Of a DNA stretch of 27,972 bases, positions 8,604 to 15,147 are shown piece after piece. Source of the stretch: a virus; the IMG/VR virus record IMGVR_UViG_3300030109_003198, positions 1,473-29,444 of that record; one strand, 5' to 3'. The translations under genes and the position numbers were made by a program. Each line of letters opens with the position of its first letter. Within the stretch, counting starts at the first letter, position 1. The notes under the pieces were generated by a model, which worked only from the letters and a program-made list of their open reading frames with translations, made no database searches and was not told the origin of the DNA.

Positions 8604-10638
8604 CGGTTCCTGGGAAACCACCAAATCTTGGGTTTTCTGGGGTAGGGTTTGGTAAAAGGGTCTCGGGTGCTTCTTGATAAGTTTCTTGGATGGCTTTAAA
8701 TTCTCCGCTGCCTGTTAAATGATACGGCCCTGCTGTATGTATATCCAACATGCCAAGAGTGCTTCCAGCTACAATACCTGTGCTTGCATTCCACCACGCA
8801 ACAAGGCCTTCGCCTGTGATTGCTTTAAAATTTCCAGTGCATTCGTAATAATCCCGAGGCGCATAATCAAAAGAGTTGGTTGTTTGGTTCGGAGTTCTTA
8901 TTCTTTTATATAAAAAGCTTATCTCTTCATCATTTAAAGTTCTATTCCAAGTCGCCCAAGGGCCGATACAACCATTCATAGAAGTTGTATAACCAGCGTT
9001 TGGGTTTTCATAACCCGCTGTTCCTTGGTAATATTCTACTGCGCCCAACATAAAAGTTTGAGGCAGGGCTTTTTTCCCACCATCCCAAGTCATAGCTTCC
9101 CTCTCGCTTAAACTAGCGAAGTTACCTTGGTTTGTTGCTAATAAATTTGAGCCTACGTTAGATTCATTACTAGCTGATTTGCTAACTCCATTGACATAGA
9201 ATTTTATAAGAGTGTCTTGATTGTTGCCTTGTCCGTTAATGAAATTTGCAGTATCGGTGCTGTTGGTTATAATATATTGAACCCATTCTCTTGAGTCTCC
9301 TCCGTCTTGTTTGGCGTGTAAATTTACCTTCCTATAAGCGTTGTCAGAAGAACTGCTGCTACTACGATTTAAAAGGTAGCCTACATATCTAGCGGCAACT
9401 GTATTTGTGTTACCACCTCTAGCGTTTCTTCCCTTTGAGGTCGTAGCGGAATTGATATTTAAAAATCTTGTGTCAGGCCAATCTCCATCATCTTTAGCAG
9501 AAGTGCTGAAAACTCCAGCTCCCACAGGACTATTGTTATTTATATTAACCCAGCCCATAATAGTCCATTGGCCAGTGAAATGCCCTGTAAGACCTTCCAC
9601 AGTTGAATGAAACAAGCCTGTATGAGTTGGGATATTATCACCCTCACTTTTCATACCTGATATTGCTATTCCGCTAAAACCGCTTTGTATGTTTTGTCCT
9701 GCTACGAAACTTACTAAATCAACATCATTAAATCTTTTTCTACATGCTGATAGCTTTTTAGTGCATCCGTCTTTTTGCCAATAGCTTGGATTTTCATTCG
9801 GGGGTTGACCGATATTATCATCAACGCATACAAAAACTGTCTTAAGAGGAGACCCTTTTTGATTAGGATTAGGACTAGCCAAAGTAATAGTGGGGCTTTC
9901 TTGTATAACCACATCGCCTTTTACATACGATCTCCCCACACTCCATAAAGCTGATGGGTCATCGAAAAAGGAAACTGGAGAACCTGTAGGTCTTATGTAG
10001 TTAGGAACAACTGGCCCTCCAGTGGGGTCTAAAAAACTTTCACCATCATCTCTTTCGATAGGTAATCCTGCGTATCGACAACCTTCTCCTCTGTATTGCC
10101 AATAGCAAAATTTAGAAACTATACTCCTATTATTGACGGAAAAGTTTTCTAGGTCAAGGGGGGAGTTCAACTCAAACTCTACAAATATTTTGGATTCTTG
10201 GGTTTTTCGACCCATCAACCAAGTCTCATCAGTTAATTCTGCTTTCGGATCTGCTGTCCCAAATGGATTGCCCCCTTCAAAGTTCTCGTCATCAATGAAT
10301 TTTACAGAGACCCTTTTCCTTATTATTTTGGCGTTTTTAAAATCTTTGTAATTTTGTAGGAAATTTGTAATTACATTATTTTTATTAGCTACTCTTATTT
10401 TAGGTCGAGCCAATTTGCCGTCAGCCAATATATCGAAACCCTCTGATTCTATAGCTAGGGGGAGATATTGGACTCCTTGCCAGAATATAGATTTATCGTA
10501 TACGGCTCCTCCATGAAAACCTAGAAATAAAGTTGGTTTATTGATTCTATCAGGATAAACTCTAAACAATTCTAATATAGCTGTAGGTTGTAGATCTAAA
10601 AGACTACTCGCTACTTTATTTTTTCCTTCTGCCGCCAT
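8569..10638 (-). CDS. L: Minor tail protein, lambda gpL family, with internal LamG-like insertion
   Basis: 689 residues against about 230 in lambda gpL. Residues 1-190 are a normal gpL N-terminus with WQGVQYLPLAIESEGFDI and the cysteine motif CYWQYRGEGCRY (C178, C187); the second pair, C292 and C299 (GCTKKLSACRKRF), is also present. In lambda gpL the equivalent cysteines hold an iron-sulfur cluster. The canonical C-terminal end, (P)FGGFPG, appears only at residues 671-677, about 365 residues later. Between them lies a concanavalin/LamG-like domain (WTIMGWVNI near 358-366, IKFYVNGV near 478-485, IGPWATWNRTLNDEEISFLYK near 558-578). Residues 230-290 (WSVGRSYVKGDVV...YWQKDG) resemble a small chitin-binding-type module. 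It is the first gene of the tail-tip operon. Confidence 0.88.
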   Translation of the reverse strand: MAAEGKNKVASSLLDLQPTAILELFRVYPDRINKPTLFLGFHGGAVYDKSIFWQGVQYLPLAIESEGFDILADGKLARPKIRVANKNNVITNFLQNYKDFKNAKIIRKRVSVKFIDDENFEGGNPFGTADPKAELTDETWLMGRKTQESKIFVEFELNSPLDLENFSVNNRSIVSKFCYWQYRGEGCRYAGLPIERDDGESFLDPTGGPVVPNYIRPTGSPVSFFDDPSALWSVGRSYVKGDVVIQESPTITLASPNPNQKGSPLKTVFVCVDDNIGQPPNENPSYWQKDGCTKKLSACRKRFNDVDLVSFVAGQNIQSGFSGIAISGMKSEGDNIPTHTGLFHSTVEGLTGHFTGQWTIMGWVNINNNSPVGAGVFSTSAKDDGDWPDTRFLNINSATTSKGRNARGGNTNTVAARYVGYLLNRSSSSSSDNAYRKVNLHAKQDGGDSREWVQYIITNSTDTANFINGQGNNQDTLIKFYVNGVSKSASNESNVGSNLLATNQGNFASLSEREAMTWDGGKKALPQTFMLGAVEYYQGTAGYENPNAGYTTSMNGCIGPWATWNRTLNDEEISFLYKRIRTPNQTTNSFDYAPRDYYECTGNFKAITGEGLVAWWNASTGIVAGSTLGMLDIHTAGPYHLTGSGEFKAIQETYQEAPETLLPNPTPENPRFGGFPGTDGFSYGRNAQV

Positions 10639-10679
10639 ATTTTAAATTACACTTTATTACTATATAATATAAAAAAGAA
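10639..10679. promoter_or_regulatory. 41-nt divergent intergenic region with TATAAT box
   Basis: The tail-tip operon (minus) and the lysis-side operon (plus) start back to back here, so both need a promoter in or near this gap. On the plus strand a perfect TATAAT lies at 10663-10668, 11 nt before the GTG at 10680; no good -35 is visible. The box sits in a near-palindromic AT run (TATATAATAT), so it could also serve the minus strand. No Shine-Dalgarno sequence precedes the gpL start. The tail genes could instead be driven by a phage-specific polymerase or an activator. Confidence 0.5.
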
Positions 10680-11390
10680 GTGAAAATTACACAGGTAAAA
10701 GACGCTGCGGAAGTATGGCCGCATTTTTATGAGTTTTGTATTAAATCTAAGCCTTATGACTTCTGTTCTATTAAATCTAAATCATTAAGAGATAACAAAA
10801 TAAAAGATATTTTTACCGAATTTTTCTCTTATAGAGTATATAAAGCGCAAGAAAACGACACCATAGTGGGGTTTTGCTTTATGAAAGAAGAGCGATATTG
10901 TTTAGATGTAGCTTTTATTTTTGGTATATGGCGTAGTGTAAGAAGCTCTAAATTAATACTCGCCACTCACCAAATATTTAATAAAGCCTTACAAGATTGT
11001 AATAAAAATTATTTAAAAAGCCAAATTAGACGCACATTCAAAGTCAAACCTTATAAAAAATGGATTGAAAAATATGACAAGACTGCTATTATTTTTAATG
11101 ACGATAACAACACCGTAGTTTGGTGCAATAAAGATATTATGACCGTAAAATTCAAAGTAGTAGGGACAAATAAAGTCACAGAACATTTAATCGGCAAGGA
11201 GCTTCTTTTAGGCAAAACACAGAGAGTCCCTCATGGTCTGATGAGAGAATTCAATGATGGAGAAAAAACTTACCTTGTTGATGAAAAAGGGGTTGACTTT
11301 ATGTCTGAATCTGTTTTACTGCATGGACTTATTTCTGATAACGAAAACAATGTAGGGAATATCTCCCTACAATTCATACCAGACAAATGA
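10680..11390 (+). CDS. GNAT-fold-like protein with C-terminal extension, function unknown
   Basis: 236 residues from a GTG start; no ATG is available nearby. Residues 1-150 have the alternating pattern of an acetyltransferase-like fold: an acidic helix, then YRVYKAQENDTIVGFCFM (a typical beta-strand pair near residues 50-70), then LDVAFIFGIWRS, a helix, and KPYKKWIEKYDKTAIIF. No clear acetyl-CoA pyrophosphate loop (Q/RxxGxG/A) is visible, so catalytic activity is doubtful. The last 85 residues look like a separate small beta domain. Such GNAT-like proteins occur near structural or lysis genes in several phages. It leads an operon with ATGA coupling to the next gene. Confidence 0.5.
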   Translation: MKITQVKDAAEVWPHFYEFCIKSKPYDFCSIKSKSLRDNKIKDIFTEFFSYRVYKAQENDTIVGFCFMKEERYCLDVAFIFGIWRSVRSSKLILATHQIFNKALQDCNKNYLKSQIRRTFKVKPYKKWIEKYDKTAIIFNDDNNTVVWCNKDIMTVKFKVVGTNKVTEHLIGKELLLGKTQRVPHGLMREFNDGEKTYLVDEKGVDFMSESVLLHGLISDNENNVGNISLQFIPDK

Positions 11391-11587
11391 AAAAAAAAGC
11401 TATCCTTTATAGGGTATACACGAAGAAGGGCGAGTATCATCATGGCTATAGTGCAAAGCTAGAAGGGTCTCGCAATTGGGCTATTGATTGTGCTAAAACA
11501 ATCCGTGGCCGCGTCACAGAGGTTTATGATGATGTAGATGGACCTGAAGAGGCTATTTTTGATTATAATAAGAAAGCAAAAAAATAA
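11387..11587 (+). CDS. Small basic protein of unknown function
   Basis: 66 residues, lysine-rich at both ends, with no membrane segment or signal peptide and no motif I recognise. The sequence ILYRVYTKKGEYHHGYSAKLEGS suggests a small beta-strand-rich fold. The start overlaps the previous stop as ATGA and its own stop overlaps the next start as TAATG, so it sits in the middle of a translationally coupled unit leading into the spanin-like pair. Confidence 0.65.
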   Translation: MKKKAILYRVYTKKGEYHHGYSAKLEGSRNWAIDCAKTIRGRVTEVYDDVDGPEEAIFDYNKKAKK

Positions 11588-11856
11588 TGCTTTCAATAAT
11601 TAAATCTGTTTTAAAATCATTAGAATTATTTTTAAATATTAAAAATAACAAGTTCTACTATGATTTACATATAGAACATAACGAAAGAGAGGATAAACTT
11701 ATAGATGAAATTGAAAAACTTAGGCAAACTGGCACTAGTTGGGACGCTGATAGGGCTGACCTCCTGCGCCAGCGACTCGACTCTGAACGTAAACAGTTTA
11801 AACATTTATCAACCTTCTACTCTAAGACTGACGAAGGGGTCTCTAATACAGACTAA
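11587..11856 (+). CDS. Coiled-coil protein paired with spanin lipoprotein (Rz-like?)
   Basis: 89 residues. A hydrophobic or amphipathic N-terminus (LSIIKSVLKSLELFLNI) is followed by a strongly charged helical region with coiled-coil spacing (HNEREDKLIDEIEKLRQ, then DADRADLLRQRLDSERKQ). The gene for an out-of-frame lipoprotein starts inside its 3' half and runs past its end, the arrangement seen for Rz/Rz1 spanins. As an inner-membrane spanin it should have one N-terminal transmembrane helix, but residues 3-17 are short and contain lysine and glutamate, so this may be a divergent or peripheral partner rather than a true Rz. Confidence 0.6.
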   Translation: MLSIIKSVLKSLELFLNIKNNKFYYDLHIEHNEREDKLIDEIEKLRQTGTSWDADRADLLRQRLDSERKQFKHLSTFYSKTDEGVSNTD

Positions 11857-11947
11857 AGATGGTATATATACACCTCAAACCGATGAGGTTTGGCACTCTG
11901 ATGCAAGATATCGTCGCTTAGAGAGAGAAATTTATTCGGGAAAGTAA
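11705..11947 (+). CDS. Small lipoprotein, probable outer-membrane spanin (Rz1-like)
   Basis: 80 residues with a clear lipoprotein signal: charged MKLKNLGK, hydrophobic ALVGTLIGL, then lipobox LTSC with C21 as the lipidated residue. Alanine at +2 predicts sorting to the outer membrane. The mature part (about 60 residues) ends with EVWHSDARYRRLEREI. The gene overlaps the upstream coiled-coil gene by 152 nt in a different frame, as Rz1 does with Rz. In phages of Gram-negative hosts such a pair fuses inner and outer membranes at the last step of lysis. Holin and endolysin genes follow about 0.8-2.4 kb downstream. Confidence 0.75.
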   Translation: MKLKNLGKLALVGTLIGLTSCASDSTLNVNSLNIYQPSTLRLTKGSLIQTKDGIYTPQTDEVWHSDARYRRLEREIYSGK

Positions 11948-11967
11948 CACTTAATGTGTAAATTTAA

Positions 11968-11997
11968 TTGACAAGCATTACAATATTGTAATAATAT
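11968..11997 (+). promoter_or_regulatory. Strong sigma70-type promoter for the outer-membrane protein gene
   Basis: A perfect -35 box TTGACA (11968-11973) is followed after 18 nt by TAATAT (11992-11997). The ATG of the next gene starts at 12004, only 6 nt after the -10 box, so the transcript should begin at or next to the start codon. No Shine-Dalgarno sequence is present. The spacer holds a small inverted repeat (TTACAATATTGTAA, 11979-11990 region) that could be an operator. Confidence 0.75.
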
Positions 11998-12003
11998 AAA
12001 AAT

Positions 12004-12687
12004 ATGAAAACACTACTACTTGGTCTTATGACCGTATTGGGCGCTGCTTTTAGCATCGCAGGTTCTGAAGCGACCACTCTTGCCTCTGATATTAAGGGAC
12101 AAGCTGGAGCTTCTATTTCTAATTTCACTACAGATAGAGGTCTTGCTACTAGAGAAGACTCTCTCGGTGCTTCTATTTTGTTGGGCGCTCCTGTTGGTGG
12201 AGGCACTGTAGCTTTTGACTTTGCTCTTAGTGACACCGATAATGGCGGCGAGCTTGACTTCGGAGTTTCTTATGGTAAGGGCGTTACCTTGCTTGGCCAA
12301 GATTTCGATCTTACTGCTGGTATTTCTAGCGTAGAGTCAGTCTTTGGTGACAGAGAAGAAGTTTTTGTGGGCTTGGGTTATACTTGGGTCGCAGATTTAA
12401 CAGCAACTGTGTGGCATGAGGACAATAATGAATGGTATGGAGTTGAGCTTGGAGCTTCTTACGATATTGAGACTCCTGTCGCTGGACTTGTCGCTACTCC
12501 ATTTGCTACAGTAAATATCGCAGATGATTACAGCGCAGTAGAGGTCGGTGTAAAAGCAACTTACAAAGTAAGTGATGACCTTTCTCTAGGCGTTAAAGCT
12601 TCTTATAATAACAATGACTTCGACGGCACTTCTTTCCATGTCGATGATGAATGGATTGTCGGAGCGGGAGCTTCATTTAAGTTTTAA
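12004..12687 (+). CDS. Secreted outer-membrane beta-barrel-like protein (phage cargo gene)
   Basis: 227 residues. The N-terminus is a Sec signal peptide (MKTLLLGLMTVLGAAFSIAG, cleavage predicted near residues 19-24). The mature protein is almost entirely alternating beta sequence (ASILLGAPVGGGTVAFDFAL, TLLGQDFDLTAGISS, EVFVGLGYTWV, YGVELGASYDI, AVEVGVKATYKV, LSLGVKASYNN) and ends in phenylalanine (GAGASFKF), the usual signal for the barrel assembly machine. Its size suits an 8- to 10-strand barrel. The base composition is visibly less AT-rich than the neighbours. Own promoter upstream and own terminator downstream make it an independent transcription unit inserted in the lysis region, like the lom gene of lambda. 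Likely role (inference): altering the host surface, for example blocking superinfection. Confidence 0.8.
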   Translation: MKTLLLGLMTVLGAAFSIAGSEATTLASDIKGQAGASISNFTTDRGLATREDSLGASILLGAPVGGGTVAFDFALSDTDNGGELDFGVSYGKGVTLLGQDFDLTAGISSVESVFGDREEVFVGLGYTWVADLTATVWHEDNNEWYGVELGASYDIETPVAGLVATPFATVNIADDYSAVEVGVKATYKVSDDLSLGVKASYNNNDFDGTSFHVDDEWIVGAGASFKF

Positions 12688-12716
12688 TACCAAAGCTTTT
12701 TTAAAAAAAATAAAAG

Positions 12717-12744
12717 AAAAGCCTCCCGCAAGGGGGGCTTTTTT
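12717..12744 (+). terminator. Rho-independent terminator after the outer-membrane protein gene
   Basis: Stem GCCTCCC (12721-12727) pairs with GGGGGGC (12732-12738) with one G-T pair, closed by a GCAA tetraloop, and is followed by a run of six T. Four upstream A residues can extend the stem into the T run, so it may also work on the opposite strand. Confidence 0.92.
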
Positions 12745-12768
12745 CGTATCCCGTGTAAATAGTTAAAC

Positions 12769-13086
12769 ATGGAACCTGAAAAGTCTATTTTAAAAGAGTT
12801 TTTAAACGGAGGATGGTTAGTGCCGCTTGTTGGTGCTGCTGCTATGTTTGCTAGGTTATTGTCTGGGAACAGTGGTTTGTCTTTAAAACAACAATTTAAG
12901 AGAGTGGCTACAGCAGCTATTGCTGCTGGCATAGCTTGGTTTGTGTTGGAACAGACAGATGTCTCTTCTCTTACCAAAGCCATCACTTACGGTATTATAG
13001 GTGTAATTAGTCCAGAAGTAATTAGCGGAATTGTGAGACTAGCAGAAAAATTCGCTAAGAACCCAGAGAAATTTTTAAAGAAATGA
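12769..13086 (+). CDS. Holin
   Basis: 105 residues. Two hydrophobic segments are visible, about residues 14-31 (GGWLVPLVGAAAMFARLL) and 46-62 (VATAAIAAGIAWFVLE), with a weaker third around 71-90 (AITYGIIGVISPEVISGIV), and the C-terminus is lysine-rich (EKFAKNPEKFLKK), the usual holin layout. The pattern fits the LydA/superfamily III type of phage holins. It is followed directly (ATGA overlap) by a membrane protein and then the endolysin. It should form the inner-membrane lesion that times lysis. A possible weak -10 (TGTAAAT) lies in the short leader after the terminator. Confidence 0.8.
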   Translation: MEPEKSILKEFLNGGWLVPLVGAAAMFARLLSGNSGLSLKQQFKRVATAAIAAGIAWFVLEQTDVSSLTKAITYGIIGVISPEVISGIVRLAEKFAKNPEKFLKK

Positions 13087-13688
13087 GACCTAAGTTTATT
13101 GTTTATTGTTTAGCAGCTATTTGTTTGGCTTTTGCGTGGAAAGGATTGATTCTTACAGAAGACATTGAATCTACTTTAGAGGAAAATGCTAGGCAATCAG
13201 AGTCATCTATTATGGAAATAGGCATGTGCTTTGATTGGTATGGAGTTATTATAGTTAACTCTGTTGTCAAAACTTCTCACGGCTCTATAACTCCTGCGGA
13301 AATGGTTGATATTTTAGAAGAAGAGCGCGGGTATAAAGACGAATATTTAGAGGGCTATAAGAAAGATATTACCCCTGATGAGGTAGAATACGCAGATTTT
13401 GTGTTTAAACAAGAAGTTATTATAAATGCTTATGTTGATGAGTTGATTGCTTGGGCTAACAAAGGAGATGTAGAAATGATAAAAGCTTCAATACCTAGAA
13501 TGTATGATATGACTGATCCTACAATTGATGCGATCAATACCATAATGGATACAAAAATGTATTACAATGAAGCTCAAGCAGGAATTTTAAACGAAAAAAT
13601 ATGTAATTATAGAGACTTCATGATCTTAACTATCGTTTTATGTGTTGTGATGTCTATCTGCGCTGGTTTTAGTAGAAAGTGTGCATAA
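13083..13688 (+). CDS. Two-helix membrane protein with four-helix-bundle sensor-like periplasmic domain
   Basis: 201 residues. Hydrophobic helices at about residues 5-22 and 179-195 flank about 155 residues that would face the periplasm. That region is all helix, and its spacing (YVDELIAWANKGDVEMIKASIPRMYDMTDPTIDAI...YYNEAQ, shown in part) follows the ligand-binding four-helix bundle of methyl-accepting chemotaxis proteins. The C-terminus stops about six residues after the second helix, so there is no HAMP or signalling domain. It is coupled to both the holin (4-nt overlap) and the endolysin (TAATG), which suggests a job in lysis timing such as an antiholin that senses a periplasmic signal. 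That role is inference. Confidence 0.65.
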   Translation: MRPKFIVYCLAAICLAFAWKGLILTEDIESTLEENARQSESSIMEIGMCFDWYGVIIVNSVVKTSHGSITPAEMVDILEEERGYKDEYLEGYKKDITPDEVEYADFVFKQEVIINAYVDELIAWANKGDVEMIKASIPRMYDMTDPTIDAINTIMDTKMYYNEAQAGILNEKICNYRDFMILTIVLCVVMSICAGFSRKCA

Positions 13689-14308
13689 TGAATTTTAAAG
13701 GTAAAAAAGAAGTAGTAAGAGCGGTGCAGAAACTCCTTGGGGTATCTGCTGACGGCGCTGATGGGCCTGTCACTTGGAACGCTATCTTAGCTCAACTCTC
13801 AACGAAGGACGCTCCAGCCATCAATGGGAGTATAGCGCAGAAAATGGTTTCATTAGCTAGAGAGGAAATAGGGGTATCTGAAGTGGATGGTAGTAATTGT
13901 GGTCCTAGAGTAGATGAGTATAAAGCAGCAACATGGTTAGATCCTGAAAAGGGGTGGCCTTGGTGTGCAGCTTTTATTTGCTGGTTAGTAAGAGAAGCTA
14001 TAGATGGAGAAGACATCTCTTTCAAAAGACCTCGCACTGCTGGAGCTTGGGATTTTGAGAATTGGGCCAAACAACAATCTGGTAGAGGTGTAGATCTTCG
14101 TAAGCCCACCAATGAAGATATCAAAGCTGGAGATATTATTATTTTTTCATTTTCACATATAGGTTTAGCTATAAAAGATATTGACTCCAGTGGCTATGTT
14201 GTTGCTATAGAAGGTAATACAAATGGAGCGGGGAGCAGAGAGGGCGGCTCCGTCTTAGAAAAGAAACGTCATGTTTCTAAGATAAGAAGCAGAATAAGAA
14301 TAGTTTAG
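13688..14308 (+). CDS. Endolysin: peptidoglycan-binding domain plus CHAP amidase/peptidase
   Basis: 206 residues from the ATG at 13688, which overlaps the previous stop as TAATG; an in-frame GTG at 13679 is less likely. Residues 7-36 (VVRAVQKLLGVSADGADGPV) are a short peptidoglycan-binding type 1 repeat. The CHAP catalytic domain follows: C93 in WPWCAAFICW, H157 in SFSHIGLAI and N177 in IEGNTN form the expected triad. No signal peptide is present, so release depends on the holin. The PG-binding domain at the N-terminus is typical of endolysins against Gram-negative walls. Confidence 0.9.
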   Translation: MNFKGKKEVVRAVQKLLGVSADGADGPVTWNAILAQLSTKDAPAINGSIAQKMVSLAREEIGVSEVDGSNCGPRVDEYKAATWLDPEKGWPWCAAFICWLVREAIDGEDISFKRPRTAGAWDFENWAKQQSGRGVDLRKPTNEDIKAGDIIIFSFSHIGLAIKDIDSSGYVVAIEGNTNGAGSREGGSVLEKKRHVSKIRSRIRIV

Positions 14309-14336
14309 TAGACATATAACACACTGCTTATATAAT
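14309..14336 (+). promoter_or_regulatory. Promoter, TAGACA-16-TATAAT, 6 nt before start codon
   Basis: TAGACA (14309-14314) and a perfect TATAAT (14331-14336) are separated by 16 nt. The ATG at 14343 begins 6 nt after the -10 box, again predicting a leaderless transcript. The promoter fills the whole gap after the endolysin gene. Confidence 0.75.
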
Positions 14337-14342
14337 ACTTTG

Positions 14343-14636
14343 ATGAATAAGGTCGACATCAAAGTAAACAGTCACGACATCTTTAATTTTGTCGTCGGCA
14401 ATTCTGTTTTTGACCCTATCGAAAGATGTATTGATCCTACAAGATATGAAGTTTTTGATGCTTTTGTCTATGATAATAAGACTAAAGAAAACATCACGCA
14501 GGGTCATGAATATCAAAAGTTTTGTTGGGAAGTCACTAAATTAAAACAGTTGGCTAGGAAGATGGAGCGGAGAGAAGTAGAAAGTGTGTGTGAGGAAATC
14601 GCTGAAATTGCTCCCACTTATGTTTTATTGAATTAA
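14343..14636 (+). CDS. Unknown 97-residue protein
   Basis: 97 residues from the ATG at 14343; a TTG in frame one codon upstream is unlikely to be used because the -10 box ends only 6 nt before the ATG. The N-terminal half is beta-like (DIKVNSHDIFNFVVGNSVFD), the C-terminal half helical and charged (TKLKQLARKMERREVESVCEEIAEIA). There is no signal peptide or membrane helix and I do not recognise a family. It is the first gene of a unit that continues with a nuclease-like gene and a pyrophosphatase. Confidence 0.6.
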   Translation: MNKVDIKVNSHDIFNFVVGNSVFDPIERCIDPTRYEVFDAFVYDNKTKENITQGHEYQKFCWEVTKLKQLARKMERREVESVCEEIAEIAPTYVLLN

Positions 14637-14646
14637 CAAATTAAAT

Positions 14647-15147
14647 ATGACTACATTACCCATCAGAAAAGAAATATATAATTACAGTAAAGACTTAGTA
14701 GACCAAAACAACTTCGGGCAAAGAGGTAAAGATGACGGTAGCCCTAAAGAACAATTTATAGGTATTCTTTCTGAAAATATGGTCAGGCAATATTTAGGTC
14801 ATAAATTAATTGAGCCTAAAGGTTTTGATGGAGGTTACGATATAATATATAAAGATCTACGCACTGATATAAAATCAATGAATAGAACTGTAGACCCTAA
14901 ACCTTTCTATATAAATAATGTTTTTGATGTGCAGTTAAAACATGAGTCAGAAGCTTACATTTTTACTTCTCTAAATACTCAAAAGAAAAACTTGTCTATT
15001 TGTGGGTGGGTTACTAAAGAGCAATTTAAAAAGAGAGCATCTTTTTATCCTAAAGGAACTGTTAGGATGAGGGGAAGGGAACCTTTCCCACTAAGAGCAG
15101 ATAACTGGGAAATAGAAAATAAACATTTAAATGAATTTAGTAAATGA
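14647..15147 (+). CDS. PD-(D/E)XK nuclease-like protein
   Basis: 166 residues. The restriction-endonuclease-like core is visible: a helix with a glutamate (ILSENMVRQYL, E43 region), then FDGGYDIIYKDLRTDIKS, in which the D of GYD and the DIK form the PD-(D/E)XK pattern. A conserved follow-up strand and GWVTKEQFKKRASF helix occur in a family of small phage and restriction-associated nucleases. Substrate is unknown; roles in host DNA degradation, recombination or competition with other phages are possible. Its last 17 nt overlap the pyrophosphatase gene. Confidence 0.65.
   Translation: MTTLPIRKEIYNYSKDLVDQNNFGQRGKDDGSPKEQFIGILSENMVRQYLGHKLIEPKGFDGGYDIIYKDLRTDIKSMNRTVDPKPFYINNVFDVQLKHESEAYIFTSLNTQKKNLSICGWVTKEQFKKRASFYPKGTVRMRGREPFPLRADNWEIENKHLNEFSK

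Noticed and set aside
9714-9914. 66-codon minus-strand frame inside the gpL gene
   Set aside because: Out of frame with gpL, low-complexity leucine/lysine composition, no start signal.
12016-12300. Minus-strand frames inside the outer-membrane protein gene
   Set aside because: The plus frame has signal peptide, barrel pattern, promoter and terminator; the antisense frames have none.
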